A stretch of DNA of 64,000 nt from Erysipelotrichaceae bacterium (GCA_017404205.1 JAFRCV010000013.1:1-64000); one strand, 5' to 3'; counted from the stretch's first letter, positions 8,099 through 17,272 are shown. Notes: generated by a model from the sequence alone, not told the origin. A program made the numbers and translations.

Positions 8099-9955
8099 AT
8101 GTTAATTTCAATAAATAATGGCACCGTTTACTTCGGTGCCAATGATGTTTTTGAGAACATAGATTTCTCCATCAAAGAAAATGAAAAAATAGCCTTAGTA
8201 GGAAGAAACGGGTCTGGTAAAACGACCCTTTTGAAAGTGCTTATGGGCGAAGTAGAGCTAAGTAGTGGTCAACTTATCAAACCTAATAAAATGAATATTG
8301 GCTATTTGAATCAAAATTCATTATTAGATTCTAATTTAACGGTTGAAGAAGAATTACTTGAAGCTTTTAAAGATTTAATCGAAATGGAAAATAGATTAAA
8401 TGATTTAGCTATAAAACTTGAAAGCGATCATAATCAAAAAAATATTGATGCTTATTCTGCCTTGATGGAAGAATTTAATTTTAAAGGTGGATATACATAT
8501 CATAGTGAACTTGAAACAGTATTATTTGGTTTTGGCTTTAATAGTTCTGATTTAAAAAGAAATGTGAATAGTTTTTCAGGTGGTGAAAAAACAAAGCTGG
8601 CCTTTGTGAAGTTGCTATTAACAAAGCCCGATTTATTATTATTAGATGAACCTACTAACCATTTAGATTTGCATACAATTGAATGGCTTGAAAATTATCT
8701 AAGTAAATATAAAAAGGCAATGCTAGTTGTATCACATGATAGAATCTTTTTAGATAAAATAGCTAATACAGTCTATGAATTAGAATATGGAAATTTAAAA
8801 CGCTATTCAGGAAATTACACCAATTATGTTGAACAGAAAAAAGCTAATTTCTTAAAAGATGAAGCTGCTTATAAAAGGCAACAAAAAAATATTAAAAGAT
8901 TAGAAGAATTAATTGAACAGTTTAGATATAAAAAGAATAAAGCAGCTTTTGCACAAAGTAAGATTAAATATCTAGAAAGAATGGATAAATTAGAAGATCC
9001 TAAAAAGGCCGATACAAAAGCATTTAAAGCACACTTTGTTTGTGGCAATCGCGGTGGTAAAAATGTCTTAAGCCTCGATCATTTAAAAGTAGGCTATAAT
9101 AAACCGCTATGTGAAGTTAGTCTAGATATTTTAAGAGGACAAAGAATATGTGTCATGGGTGATAATGGCACAGGTAAGTCAACATTATTAAAAACAATTG
9201 TTGGTTTAATTAAGCCTCTTGGTGGTTATATGTTATTAGGACATCAAATTGATATTGCTTATTTTGATCAAAATGTTTCCTCATTTACAAGTGGCAACAA
9301 TGTTCTTGAAGAATTGTGGAATGAATATCCTGATAAAGATATGTATGAAATAAGAAGTGTGCTAGGAGCTTTCTTATTTACAAGTGAAGAAGTTTTTAAA
9401 GATGTAAATGTTTTATCAGGTGGAGAAAAAGTCAGACTTTTATTAGCTAAATTAATGCTTAAAAAGGCTAATTTCTTAATTCTTGATGAACCAACAAATA
9501 ATCTTGATATTATTTCCAAAGAAGCTTTAGAAGATGCTTTAAAGGAATATGATGGAACAATATTATTTGTTTCTCATGATCGTTATTTTATTAAACAAAT
9601 AGCGACATCTTGTCTTGTGATAGATGATAATACAACAACATATTATCCTGACGGCTATTTAGATTATATTGATGCTAAAAAAGAAGAAATTAAAAAAGAA
9701 GAAACTAAAACAGAAAAGATTGATTTAAAGATAGCTAAAAATAGACCTAAATATAATTTGAAAAAGATTGAACAAGAAATCGATGAATTAGAAAATCTTT
9801 TAGAAGAGAAAAGAAGTCTGCGTTTTGAACCAGAATATTATCAAGACCAAACAAAAATGAAAGAACTAGATGAAGAAATCGATGATATTCACAATCGTAT
9901 TCATGCAGCTACAGAAACTTGGGAATTAGCTATGGAAGAAATGGAGAATCGTTAA
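8099..9955 (+). CDS. ABC-F ribosome-associated ATPase (YdiF-like)
   Basis: 618-aa soluble ABC-F protein with two ATPase domains and no membrane segments. First Walker A GRNGSGKTT, signature FSGGEKTKL, Walker B LLLLDEPTNHLD; second Walker A GDNGTGKST, LSGGEKVRL and LILDEPTNNLD. The interdomain linker (about 240-320) is the charged P-site tRNA interaction motif. A Lys/Glu-rich coiled-coil C-terminal tail (about 520-618) resembles YdiF/Uup types. It is next to rex and tsaD, as ydiF is in B. subtilis. It may be a translation factor rather than an antibiotic-resistance protein. Confidence 0.88.
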   Translation: MLISINNGTVYFGANDVFENIDFSIKENEKIALVGRNGSGKTTLLKVLMGEVELSSGQLIKPNKMNIGYLNQNSLLDSNLTVEEELLEAFKDLIEMENRLNDLAIKLESDHNQKNIDAYSALMEEFNFKGGYTYHSELETVLFGFGFNSSDLKRNVNSFSGGEKTKLAFVKLLLTKPDLLLLDEPTNHLDLHTIEWLENYLSKYKKAMLVVSHDRIFLDKIANTVYELEYGNLKRYSGNYTNYVEQKKANFLKDEAAYKRQQKNIKRLEELIEQFRYKKNKAAFAQSKIKYLERMDKLEDPKKADTKAFKAHFVCGNRGGKNVLSLDHLKVGYNKPLCEVSLDILRGQRICVMGDNGTGKSTLLKTIVGLIKPLGGYMLLGHQIDIAYFDQNVSSFTSGNNVLEELWNEYPDKDMYEIRSVLGAFLFTSEEVFKDVNVLSGGEKVRLLLAKLMLKKANFLILDEPTNNLDIISKEALEDALKEYDGTILFVSHDRYFIKQIATSCLVIDDNTTTYYPDGYLDYIDAKKEEIKKEETKTEKIDLKIAKNRPKYNLKKIEQEIDELENLLEEKRSLRFEPEYYQDQTKMKELDEEIDDIHNRIHAATETWELAMEEMENR

Positions 9956-10479
9956 TGAATAACAATTTCTTTAAAGATTATGAAAAGAAAGACGGCAAGT
10001 ATATTTATGTTGGCGATGTTTATGAAATTGATTTAGATTCAAAAAGTATAGATAAATTAATGAAAAAAATGTGGTTATCATTAATAGGCTTATTTATACT
10101 TAGCATATTAAGTGGTCTAATTCCATTTAAAGGCATGATTGAAGCCCCATATCTAATTATTTTATTTGGAATTGAATTAGTAATAATATTGTTAATGCTT
10201 TGGGGAATAATGTATTTTTCTAATTGTCGATATGGGCTTACGAAGATGCAATATAATAAATCGGTAAAACGCTTTAAGAATGATACAATTGTTTTGGTAA
10301 TTGTTGAACTTGCATCAATTATTTCAGCAATTATATTTGAAATTATTGATAAATTCGATGGTGTTTTATTCTTTGTTGTTTTTGTTGTAATTAAAATATT
10401 GGGTATTTTAGTTACTATAAGCATTAATAAAAGAATAAATAGTTTAAATTTTAAGATTATTTCAAGTAAGAAAGAATAA
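9955..10479 (+). CDS. Hypothetical four-helix membrane protein
   Basis: 174 aa. The start ATG overlaps the stop of the ABC-F gene (TAATG); an upstream in-frame ATG inside that gene is disfavoured. About 35 hydrophilic residues lead to two closely spaced membrane segments (about 38-60 and 66-90), then a basic loop (NKSVKRFKND), then two more segments (about 105-125 and 133-155) and a basic tail. Family not recognised. Coupled translation suggests only co-expression with the ABC-F gene. Confidence 0.65.
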   Translation: MNNNFFKDYEKKDGKYIYVGDVYEIDLDSKSIDKLMKKMWLSLIGLFILSILSGLIPFKGMIEAPYLIILFGIELVIILLMLWGIMYFSNCRYGLTKMQYNKSVKRFKNDTIVLVIVELASIISAIIFEIIDKFDGVLFFVVFVVIKILGILVTISINKRINSLNFKIISSKKE

Positions 10480-10514
10480 GTTATAATTAACTAGGACAAA
10501 ATGGAGGAAAAGAA

Positions 10515-11720
10515 ATGTCAAATTGTTTAGTAGCTCAAAGTGGCGGCCCAACTTCTGTTATTAACGCAACAGTTGCGGGTGTAGTAAAAGCAAATCAAAT
10601 GAATCCTTATTATGATAAGGTATATGGCGGATTAAATGGTATAGAAGGTATTCTTCAAGAAAGATTTGTTGATTTAACAAATATGTCAGATGAAGAGAAT
10701 GTTATTTTAAGACAAACACCATCAAGTGCTTTAGGCTCATGTCGTTATAAATTAAAAAGAGACAATAAAGCAGATTTTGAATCATTATTCAATATTCTAG
10801 ATAAATATAATATTGAAACAATGTTCTATACAGGTGGTAATGATTCAATGGATACAGTTGCAGCTTTAAGCGAATATGCCAAAGAACATAACATCACAAA
10901 GCATCGTTTTGTAGGCTGTCCTAAAACTGTTGACAATGATTTAATTATTACTGATCATTGCCCAGGCTTTGCGAGTGCTGCAAAATTTATCGCAACTACA
11001 GCCCTTCAAACTTGGTTAGATGTTAATGTTTATACAAGACAAGAAGTATTTATTTTAGAAACAATGGGAAGAGATGCTGGCTGGCTTGCAGCTAGTGCGT
11101 GTTTATCAGGTGTAGTTGATATCTTATGTTTACCAGAAACACCATTTGATAAAGATATATTCTTAAAACAAGTTAAGAAATGTATCGATGAAAAAAATAA
11201 ATGTTACATCGTAATATCGGAAGGATGTAAATATGCTGATGGAACCTATATCGCTGCTGGCCAAGCTAAAAACGATGGCTTTGGACATGCAATGCTAGGT
11301 GGTGCTGGTCAAGCTGTTAAAGAAATCATTCTTGAAGCAGGTGTCGCAAGTAGAGCGAAAGTTCAAGACTTATCAACTGCCCAAAGATGTTTCGCTGTTC
11401 AACAATCATTAGTTGATGTTACAGAATCATTCCAACTTGGTATGTCTGCACATATGAGAAGTTGCGATAAGACATTTACAGGCAAGATGGTTGGTCTTGT
11501 AAGAAAAGATGTTCCTGAATATGATGTTGATTTCATCGCTGTTGATGCTATTGAAGTAGCTAATCAAGTTAAAGGATTCCCTCAAGAATGGATTAAGCCA
11601 AACTATCAAGGTATTAGCGAAGAGGCAGTTAAATATTTAGAACCACTAATTAAAGGTTCGCCAACTGTTTATTATAAGGATGGCGTTCCTGCATATGTAA
11701 AGCCATATTACATGCGTTAG
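10515..11720 (+). CDS. pfp: PPi-dependent 6-phosphofructokinase
   Basis: 401-aa phosphofructokinase making fructose 1,6-bisphosphate. N-terminus CLVAQSGGPTSVINATVAG. The two positions that separate donor types read as PPi-type: the loop is TGGNDSMDT (Asp where ATP enzymes have Gly104 in GGDGS) and the catalytic loop is PKTVDND (Lys where ATP enzymes have Gly124 in PGTIDND). MGRDAGWLA is the fructose-6-P site. TATAAT at 10482-10487 and an ATGGAGG ribosome site give it its own promoter. No ATP-type pfk is seen in this window. Confidence 0.88.
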   Translation: MSNCLVAQSGGPTSVINATVAGVVKANQMNPYYDKVYGGLNGIEGILQERFVDLTNMSDEENVILRQTPSSALGSCRYKLKRDNKADFESLFNILDKYNIETMFYTGGNDSMDTVAALSEYAKEHNITKHRFVGCPKTVDNDLIITDHCPGFASAAKFIATTALQTWLDVNVYTRQEVFILETMGRDAGWLAASACLSGVVDILCLPETPFDKDIFLKQVKKCIDEKNKCYIVISEGCKYADGTYIAAGQAKNDGFGHAMLGGAGQAVKEIILEAGVASRAKVQDLSTAQRCFAVQQSLVDVTESFQLGMSAHMRSCDKTFTGKMVGLVRKDVPEYDVDFIAVDAIEVANQVKGFPQEWIKPNYQGISEEAVKYLEPLIKGSPTVYYKDGVPAYVKPYYMR

Positions 11721-11724
11721 TTAT

Positions 11725-11753
11725 AAAAAGAAGTGAACATTCACTTCTTTTTT
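11725..11753 (+). terminator. Terminator after pfp
   Basis: Stem AAAAAGAAGTGAA / TTCACTTCTTTTT (11725-11737 / 11740-11752) with a minimal loop, ending in the T tract. It runs directly into the promoter of the next gene. Confidence 0.85.
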
Positions 11754-11761
11754 GTTATTAT
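11753..11761 (+). promoter_or_regulatory. Extended -10 promoter of the EamA gene, leaderless
   Basis: TGTTATTAT (TGn plus TATTAT) starts at the last bases of the pfp terminator and is followed by 6 nt and the GTG start at 11768. No Shine-Dalgarno can fit between a normal start site and the GTG. Confidence 0.6.
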
Positions 11762-11767
11762 TAATAG

Positions 11768-12640
11768 GTGAGTAAAAAAGTTAGAAATATAGTATTACTA
11801 TTTACAATAGCACTTATATGGGGCCTATCATTCTCAGCCCAAAGAAGTGGAGCTAGTACATTAGCGCCATTTACTTTTTATAATTTTAGAAATTATTTTG
11901 CTGTTTGGACAATGTCAATACTTATCATTTTTAATCGTAAAAATATTGAAATATCAAAAAAGAAAGAATCAATTAAAGCTGGTATTATACTTGGCGTGAT
12001 TGATTTTTTAGCTTTAGCTGTTCAACAAATAGGCATTGGCTATACAACCGCTTCTAAGAGTAGCTTTATTACAGCTACTTATGTAATAATGGTCCCTTTA
12101 TTTGCGGCCATCTTTGGTAAAAAGATTAAAAAGAGTCTTTGGCTATGTGTGTTTCTTGAAATAGTAGGTTTATATCTATTATGTGTAAATGATAATTTTG
12201 TAATCAATATTGGTGACATCATTACTTTTGCAGGTGCATTCTTCTTTGCGATACATATTTTGTTAATCGAAAAAGAAGGCGACAAGATGGATACACTTAT
12301 ATTCTGTTTTGTTCAATATATTATTTGTGCTATATTATCAACAATTTGTATGTTGGCTTTTGAAATGCCAATAGATGTTGAAGGAATTAAAGCATCGTGG
12401 TTTGCGCTTGCATATACAGGAATTCTTTCATCTGCAGTATGTGTAACAATTCAGGTATTTGTTCAAAAAGAAGTAGATTCAACAATTGCATCATTGATTA
12501 TGTGTTTAGAATCTGTATTTGGTGCTTTTGGTGGATGGCTAATATTACATGAAGTATTATCTACAAAGCAAATTTTAGGTTGCTTACTAGCATTTGTTGC
12601 GATTGTTATTTCACAACTTCCTGATAGAAAAAAACATTAA
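11768..12640 (+). CDS. EamA/DMT-family metabolite transporter
   Basis: 290-aa inner-membrane protein with ten predicted helices in two EamA repeats. The N-terminal repeat begins IALIWGLSFSAQRSG and the second has LAYTGILSSAVCVTIQVFVQKEVDSTIASLIMCLESVFGAFGGWLIL, a family hallmark. Substrate unknown; related proteins export amino acids or other small metabolites. The GTG start follows an extended -10 box by 6 nt. It has its own promoter between the pfp terminator and the opp operon. Confidence 0.88.
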   Translation: MSKKVRNIVLLFTIALIWGLSFSAQRSGASTLAPFTFYNFRNYFAVWTMSILIIFNRKNIEISKKKESIKAGIILGVIDFLALAVQQIGIGYTTASKSSFITATYVIMVPLFAAIFGKKIKKSLWLCVFLEIVGLYLLCVNDNFVINIGDIITFAGAFFFAIHILLIEKEGDKMDTLIFCFVQYIICAILSTICMLAFEMPIDVEGIKASWFALAYTGILSSAVCVTIQVFVQKEVDSTIASLIMCLESVFGAFGGWLILHEVLSTKQILGCLLAFVAIVISQLPDRKKH

Positions 12641-12712
12641 ATGAAAATATTTTCATAAATATGAAAATTTTGTGAAATTTTTATTGCGAATAGTTTGCTA
12701 CTTTTTTATAAT
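12641..12712 (+). promoter_or_regulatory. opp operon promoter with ATGAAAAT operator array and CodY-like box
   Basis: Promoter: TTGCGA (12684-12689), a 17-bp spacer, TATAAT (12707-12712). Upstream, ATGAAAAT occurs in alternating orientation at 12641-12648, 12649-12656 (inverted) and 12661-12668, giving a perfect 16-bp palindrome and an inverted pair with a 4-bp gap; the two direct copies are 20 bp apart. At 12666-12680 the sequence matches the CodY box AATTTTCWGAAAATT at 13 of 15 positions. Position just upstream of -35 fits a repressor or activator site. Confidence 0.6.
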
Positions 12713-12755
12713 TAATATATGCAATTATTTTTTGCATACAATAAGGAGGAATTTT

Positions 12756-14756
12756 ATGAAAAAATTATTAGTTGTTTTATTCGCATTATTACTTCTTGTT
12801 GGCTGCACTGGCACTAATGGTGGCGGTGAAGGTGGCGAAACTGGTAGAACAGAAAAGGATACATTCAATTATGTATATACTGCTGATCTTTCTACTTTCG
12901 ACTACATCTATAACAACAAGTCAACAAACGGCGATATTTACAACAACGGCGTTGAAGGTTTGTTAACTCAAGACAGATTTGGCGTATTAGCTCCAGGTAT
13001 GGCTGAATCTTGGGAACAAAACGAAGATGCTACTGAATGGACATTCCATTTACGTAAAGGCGCAAATTGGGTAACTAACAATGGTGAAGTTTATGATGAA
13101 GTTAAAGCAGAAGACTTCGTAACAGGTCTAAGACATGCTGCTGAATTCAATTCATTAACTCTTTGGTTAGTTGGTGATGTAATCGAAGGTTTAAACGATT
13201 ACTTAGAAGGTACAGTTGAATGGGACGCTGTAGGTATTGAAACACCTGATGACTACACTGTAGTTTATAAGATGACTGGTCCTACTCCTTATTTCCCTTC
13301 AATGACTACTTATTCAATTTTATTCCCAGTTAATAAGGAATTCTTAGAGTCTAAAGGTACTGGTTGTGCTTTAGGTGCTGCTGATGCTGAAAACTGTACA
13401 TTTGGTTCTTTAGCTGCTGATGGTATTCTTTACAACTCTGCTTATGTAATTTCTAACTACACTTCTAAATCTGTAATTGAATTTACAAAGAACGACAACT
13501 ATTGGGATGCTGAAAATGTATTCATTAAGAATATTAAATTAACTTATACTGCTGAAAACGACGACACTGATTATCTATACAAGATGTATAAGAACGGTGA
13601 AGTTGACTCTACTGGCGTAAGAGTTGCTAACCCTGAAATCAAGGCTGATGCTGAAGCTAACTATGGTGACAATATGTATATTTCTGATACAGGAACTACA
13701 TGTTACTGGGTTGCTTTAAACGTTAACAGACAACAATATGCTTCTCCAACAGACCCTTCAAAGGCTGTTTCTGAAAAGACTGATGAACAAAAAGAAGACA
13801 CTAAGAAAGCTTTATTAAATCTTAACTTCCGTAGAGCTGTAATGGCTGCTTTCTCTGATCATGCTTATGAAGCAGTTTCTCTTGGTGATGAATTAGCTGA
13901 TGGTCCATCTCGTAACACTTTAGTTGCTCCTACATTCTGTAGAATTGATGGCGTTGCTTATGGTGACGTATTACAAGATAAATTAAGAGCTTATGAAGGC
14001 TATGAAGACATCAACTTAGCTGATGGTCAAGATGCTTATTACAATCCTGAAAAAGCTAAAGCTTGGTTAGCTAAAGCTGTTGAAGAATTAGGCGATACAG
14101 TTACATGGCCAATCATTCTTGATACTCTAGCAGTTGAAACATCTGAAACTTCTGTAGGTCGTGCTAAAGCTGAAGAACAAGCAATCGAAGCTGCACTTGG
14201 TGCTGAATACGTTGATGTTCAAGTTCATGCTGTAGACGTTGATACATATTATGATTGCTGGTACTATGTTGAATTAGGTTCTGAAACAAATGCTGACTTA
14301 TTATTCTTCGGCGGATGGGGCCCAGACTATGAAGACCCTAGAACTTATCTAAACATCTTCTTACCAGACAATGGTGATATGCTTCAAAATTTAGGCTTCT
14401 CAAGTGTTGCATTAACAACTCCTGAAGAACAACAATTAAAAGAAGACGTAGGTCTAGTTAAATATGGTGAATTGTGTGCTGTTGCTGATGCTGTAACAGA
14501 TGATAACGATACTCGTTTCTCTCTATATGCTGATGCTGAAGCTTACTTCTTATCACAAGCTCTAGTAAGACCAATGGCAACTTCTGGTGCTGATGTTGTT
14601 ATCTCTAACATCGCTCCATATACTGCATGTCATGGTAACTATGGTTGGGCATCTTACAACAATGTTCCAATCTTCAAGGGTATGAAGGTTTACACTTCTG
14701 CAATTACAACTGAAGAACATGACACAGCTAAGGCTGCTTGGTTAAAAGGCGAATAA
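12756..14756 (+). CDS. oppA: Oligopeptide ABC transporter substrate-binding lipoprotein (AmiA/OppA type)
   Basis: 666-aa extracellular peptide-binding lipoprotein (SBP_bac_5 family). A signal peptide MKKLLVVLFALLLLVGC ends in a lipobox (LVGC), followed by a Gly-rich linker. Mature blocks include LTQDRFGVLAPGMAESWEQ, WTFHLRKGANW and AEDFVTGLRHAAEF. The start is fixed by AAGGAGGA at 12743-12750; an earlier in-frame start would ruin the signal peptide. Codon use (AAC, TTC, TAC, GGT) is far more biased than in neighbours, as in highly expressed genes. Length is close to streptococcal AmiA. Confidence 0.94.
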   Translation: MKKLLVVLFALLLLVGCTGTNGGGEGGETGRTEKDTFNYVYTADLSTFDYIYNNKSTNGDIYNNGVEGLLTQDRFGVLAPGMAESWEQNEDATEWTFHLRKGANWVTNNGEVYDEVKAEDFVTGLRHAAEFNSLTLWLVGDVIEGLNDYLEGTVEWDAVGIETPDDYTVVYKMTGPTPYFPSMTTYSILFPVNKEFLESKGTGCALGAADAENCTFGSLAADGILYNSAYVISNYTSKSVIEFTKNDNYWDAENVFIKNIKLTYTAENDDTDYLYKMYKNGEVDSTGVRVANPEIKADAEANYGDNMYISDTGTTCYWVALNVNRQQYASPTDPSKAVSEKTDEQKEDTKKALLNLNFRRAVMAAFSDHAYEAVSLGDELADGPSRNTLVAPTFCRIDGVAYGDVLQDKLRAYEGYEDINLADGQDAYYNPEKAKAWLAKAVEELGDTVTWPIILDTLAVETSETSVGRAKAEEQAIEAALGAEYVDVQVHAVDVDTYYDCWYYVELGSETNADLLFFGGWGPDYEDPRTYLNIFLPDNGDMLQNLGFSSVALTTPEEQQLKEDVGLVKYGELCAVADAVTDDNDTRFSLYADAEAYFLSQALVRPMATSGADVVISNIAPYTACHGNYGWASYNNVPIFKGMKVYTSAITTEEHDTAKAAWLKGE

Positions 14757-14784
14757 TTTAAGTTAATTAATTATCGTTAATACT

Positions 14785-14825
14785 AAGGAAAGTCAGTCGT
14801 AATGCGTCTGACTTTCCTTGTTTTA
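14785..14825 (+). terminator. Hairpin between oppA and oppB (attenuating terminator)
   Basis: Perfect 12-bp stem AAGGAAAGTCAG / CTGACTTTCCTT (14785-14796 / 14808-14819) with an 11-nt loop, followed by TTGTTTTATC. The weak T run suggests partial termination or 3' protection of the oppA message, which would give more binding protein than permease. Confidence 0.75.
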
Positions 14826-14846
14826 TCTAAAAGGGAAGGAGGAAAT

Positions 14847-16346
14847 ATGGAAAAAGGATATTATATTAAAAGAATAGTAAGATCTATAATTTCTATATTT
14901 ATTGTAATAACCGTTGTTTTCATTCTAGTATACTCACTTGTGCCAAGAGACAGAATATTTAATGCTGATGACACAATTGTTAAATTAGGTGGTAAGCCTG
15001 ATGAAAGACAACTTTATAAAATGCGTACTTGGCAGAGGTTAGGATATCTAACATTTGAAAGCATGAGTAGCTATTGTTCACTGACATATGAAGTAGGTTC
15101 AGATGATATAGTTGCTTGTAACACTGCTGGTTCAAAAGATGAAGCTAATTTTGTAGAGAAATATACAAATGAGGGCTACACAATTGAATATTTACCAGTT
15201 TCTGGTTCACCAATAGCTTATAAAGAAAGAGCTATTATTTCGCGTGTATTGGAATGGTTTGGTCAATTAATACAAATTGACAATAAAAACTTTGTAGAAA
15301 ATACATATGGAGTTGAAATAGAAGAAAGAGTCTATTTTGGTAGAACACCTACTGGCGGCTTAGCTTTAAAGTGCGACGGTTGTGAACATAAATATCTTTT
15401 ATATACAGATTTATCTTTCCCATTTATTCATCAAAATGTATTAAGTTTACATTTAGGACAATCGTATCCTACATTTGATTCTTTACAAGTATTAAATGTT
15501 ATTACTGATTCACAAGGACAAGAAAATAGAAAAGATACTATCTTTGAAGATGGCCATACTGAAGTATCTTCTTTAAAGATGACTTCTTGTCGTTATAAAC
15601 CAAATTTAGATAAATTAGATAGAAACAGATTTGCAGATAATTATGCAGATTGTGTAATTCAAAAGAAATCACCTTCAATGATGGGAACATCATTCATTAT
15701 GGGTGTTATTGCCTTAATTCTTGCTTATGGAATTGGCTTACCAGTTGGTTTAGCTATGGCTAAAAGTAAGAGTGGCGTCGTTGACAAAATTGGTATGGTA
15801 TATATCATTTTCATGATTTCAGTGCCATCACTTGCTTATATTTATTTCTTTAAATTCATTGGTTCTACAGTATTTGGACTTCCAAGTGCATTCCCTACTT
15901 ATGGTAGTGAAGATATTAGATCTTGGATACTTCCATGTATTTCTTTGGCTTTACCATCAATTAGTAGTTTGATGCTATGGACAAGAAGATATATGGTTGA
16001 CCAAATGAATTCTGATTATGTTAAATTCGCTAAATCTAAAGGTTTGAACCAAGGCGAAATCTATCGCAAACATATCTTTAGAAATGCGATAATTCCAATT
16101 GCTCAAGGTATTCCATCTTCACTTGCTGGATGTCTAACTGGTGCAATTATTACTGAACAAGTATATTCTGTTGGTGGTATGGGTAAGATGTTACCTGATT
16201 CTATCAATTCATATAACAATGCGATGATTATTGCCTTAGCATTTATTTATACAACAATTTCAATTGTTGCTGTATTTGCTGGTGATATTATTATCACTTG
16301 GATTGATCCTCGTATTTCACTAGCTAGTAAGGAGGAAGGTAGATAA
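14847..16346 (+). CDS. oppB: Oligopeptide ABC transporter permease (AmiC/OppB type, large extracellular insert)
   Basis: 499-aa permease. Membrane segment 1 (about 15-35) is followed by about 240 residues outside the membrane (about 36-275, with several Cys), then the usual five-helix BPD_transp_1 core. The EAA loop, where the ATPases dock, appears in KFAKSKGLNQGEIYRKHIFRNAIIP. OppB is normally about 310 aa; streptococcal AmiC is about 500, so this is an Ami-type subunit. The start is chosen from GGAAGGAGG just upstream. It overlaps oppC by 1 nt. Confidence 0.92.
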   Translation: MEKGYYIKRIVRSIISIFIVITVVFILVYSLVPRDRIFNADDTIVKLGGKPDERQLYKMRTWQRLGYLTFESMSSYCSLTYEVGSDDIVACNTAGSKDEANFVEKYTNEGYTIEYLPVSGSPIAYKERAIISRVLEWFGQLIQIDNKNFVENTYGVEIEERVYFGRTPTGGLALKCDGCEHKYLLYTDLSFPFIHQNVLSLHLGQSYPTFDSLQVLNVITDSQGQENRKDTIFEDGHTEVSSLKMTSCRYKPNLDKLDRNRFADNYADCVIQKKSPSMMGTSFIMGVIALILAYGIGLPVGLAMAKSKSGVVDKIGMVYIIFMISVPSLAYIYFFKFIGSTVFGLPSAFPTYGSEDIRSWILPCISLALPSISSLMLWTRRYMVDQMNSDYVKFAKSKGLNQGEIYRKHIFRNAIIPIAQGIPSSLAGCLTGAIITEQVYSVGGMGKMLPDSINSYNNAMIIALAFIYTTISIVAVFAGDIIITWIDPRISLASKEEGR

Positions 16347-17272
16347 TGGAAAACAATAAAAACGAATTATTTACTTTTGCTGAATTCGATGAAAGTAAGT
16401 CAGAACATATCGAAGCTCCTCGTTATTCATATTGGAAATCTGTTTGGAGAACATTTGTAAGAAACAAATTTACTGTTGCTGTTTGTATCTTCATGCTTAT
16501 TGTTGTTGTATTCTCAATGATTCAACCAATATTCTCTCAATATGATCCAATGTATATGCCTAACATCAATGATGCAACTTTAAAATTCTTAGGCCCAAGT
16601 TCACAACATTTATTTGGTACTGATAATTTTGGTCGAGATGTATTTGATGCTTGTTGGGCTGGTGCTAAAAACTCTTTGATTATCGGCTTTGTATGTACAT
16701 TGATAAACATGATATTGGGTGTTGTCATTGGTGCTATATGGGGCTTTTCAAAGAAAATGGATAGATGGATGATTGAAATCTATAATGTTATTTCTAATGT
16801 TCCATTCTTACTATTAGCGATGGTTCTATCATATGTATTAGGTTCTGGTTTTAGATCACTTATATTCATTATGTGTGTTACAAACTGGATCTATGTAGCA
16901 TATTTCATTAGAACACAAGTTATGATTATTAGAGATAGAGAATATAATTTAGCATCTAGATGTCTTGGTACTAGTACTTGGACGATGATTACTAAAAATA
17001 TTCTTCCTTATCTAATTTCTGTTATTATGACTTATACAGCTAGAGAAATTCCTGCCAATATTTCTTATGAAGTATTCTTATCATTCTTGGGCTTAGGTTT
17101 AGGCCAACAAAATGCTTCATTGGGTAGAATGATTTCTCAATATACAACTTATATGAATGCATATCCACACTTATTCTGGATTCCTGTATCAATATTAGCT
17201 GTAATAAGTATTTCACTTTATATCGTAGGACAAGCACTTGCGGATGCTAGTGATCCTAGAACTCATAGGTAG
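16346..17272 (+). CDS. oppC: Oligopeptide ABC transporter permease (AmiD/OppC type)
   Basis: 308-aa permease partner. The cytoplasmic N-terminus holds the OppC_N segment (SVWRTFVRNKFTVAV), then six helices. LFGTDNFGRDVFDACWAGAKNSLIIGF is the family block; the EAA-like loop is NLASRCLGTSTWTMITKNILPYL. The start is in the GGTAGATAATG overlap with oppB. It is followed 8 nt later by the ATPase gene. Confidence 0.94.
   Translation: MENNKNELFTFAEFDESKSEHIEAPRYSYWKSVWRTFVRNKFTVAVCIFMLIVVVFSMIQPIFSQYDPMYMPNINDATLKFLGPSSQHLFGTDNFGRDVFDACWAGAKNSLIIGFVCTLINMILGVVIGAIWGFSKKMDRWMIEIYNVISNVPFLLLAMVLSYVLGSGFRSLIFIMCVTNWIYVAYFIRTQVMIIRDREYNLASRCLGTSTWTMITKNILPYLISVIMTYTAREIPANISYEVFLSFLGLGLGQQNASLGRMISQYTTYMNAYPHLFWIPVSILAVISISLYIVGQALADASDPRTHR

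Noticed and set aside
12672-12755. Earlier in-frame start for oppA
   Set aside because: It would place 28 residues before a normal lipoprotein signal peptide and starts inside the operator/promoter region; the AAGGAGGA site fits the later ATG.
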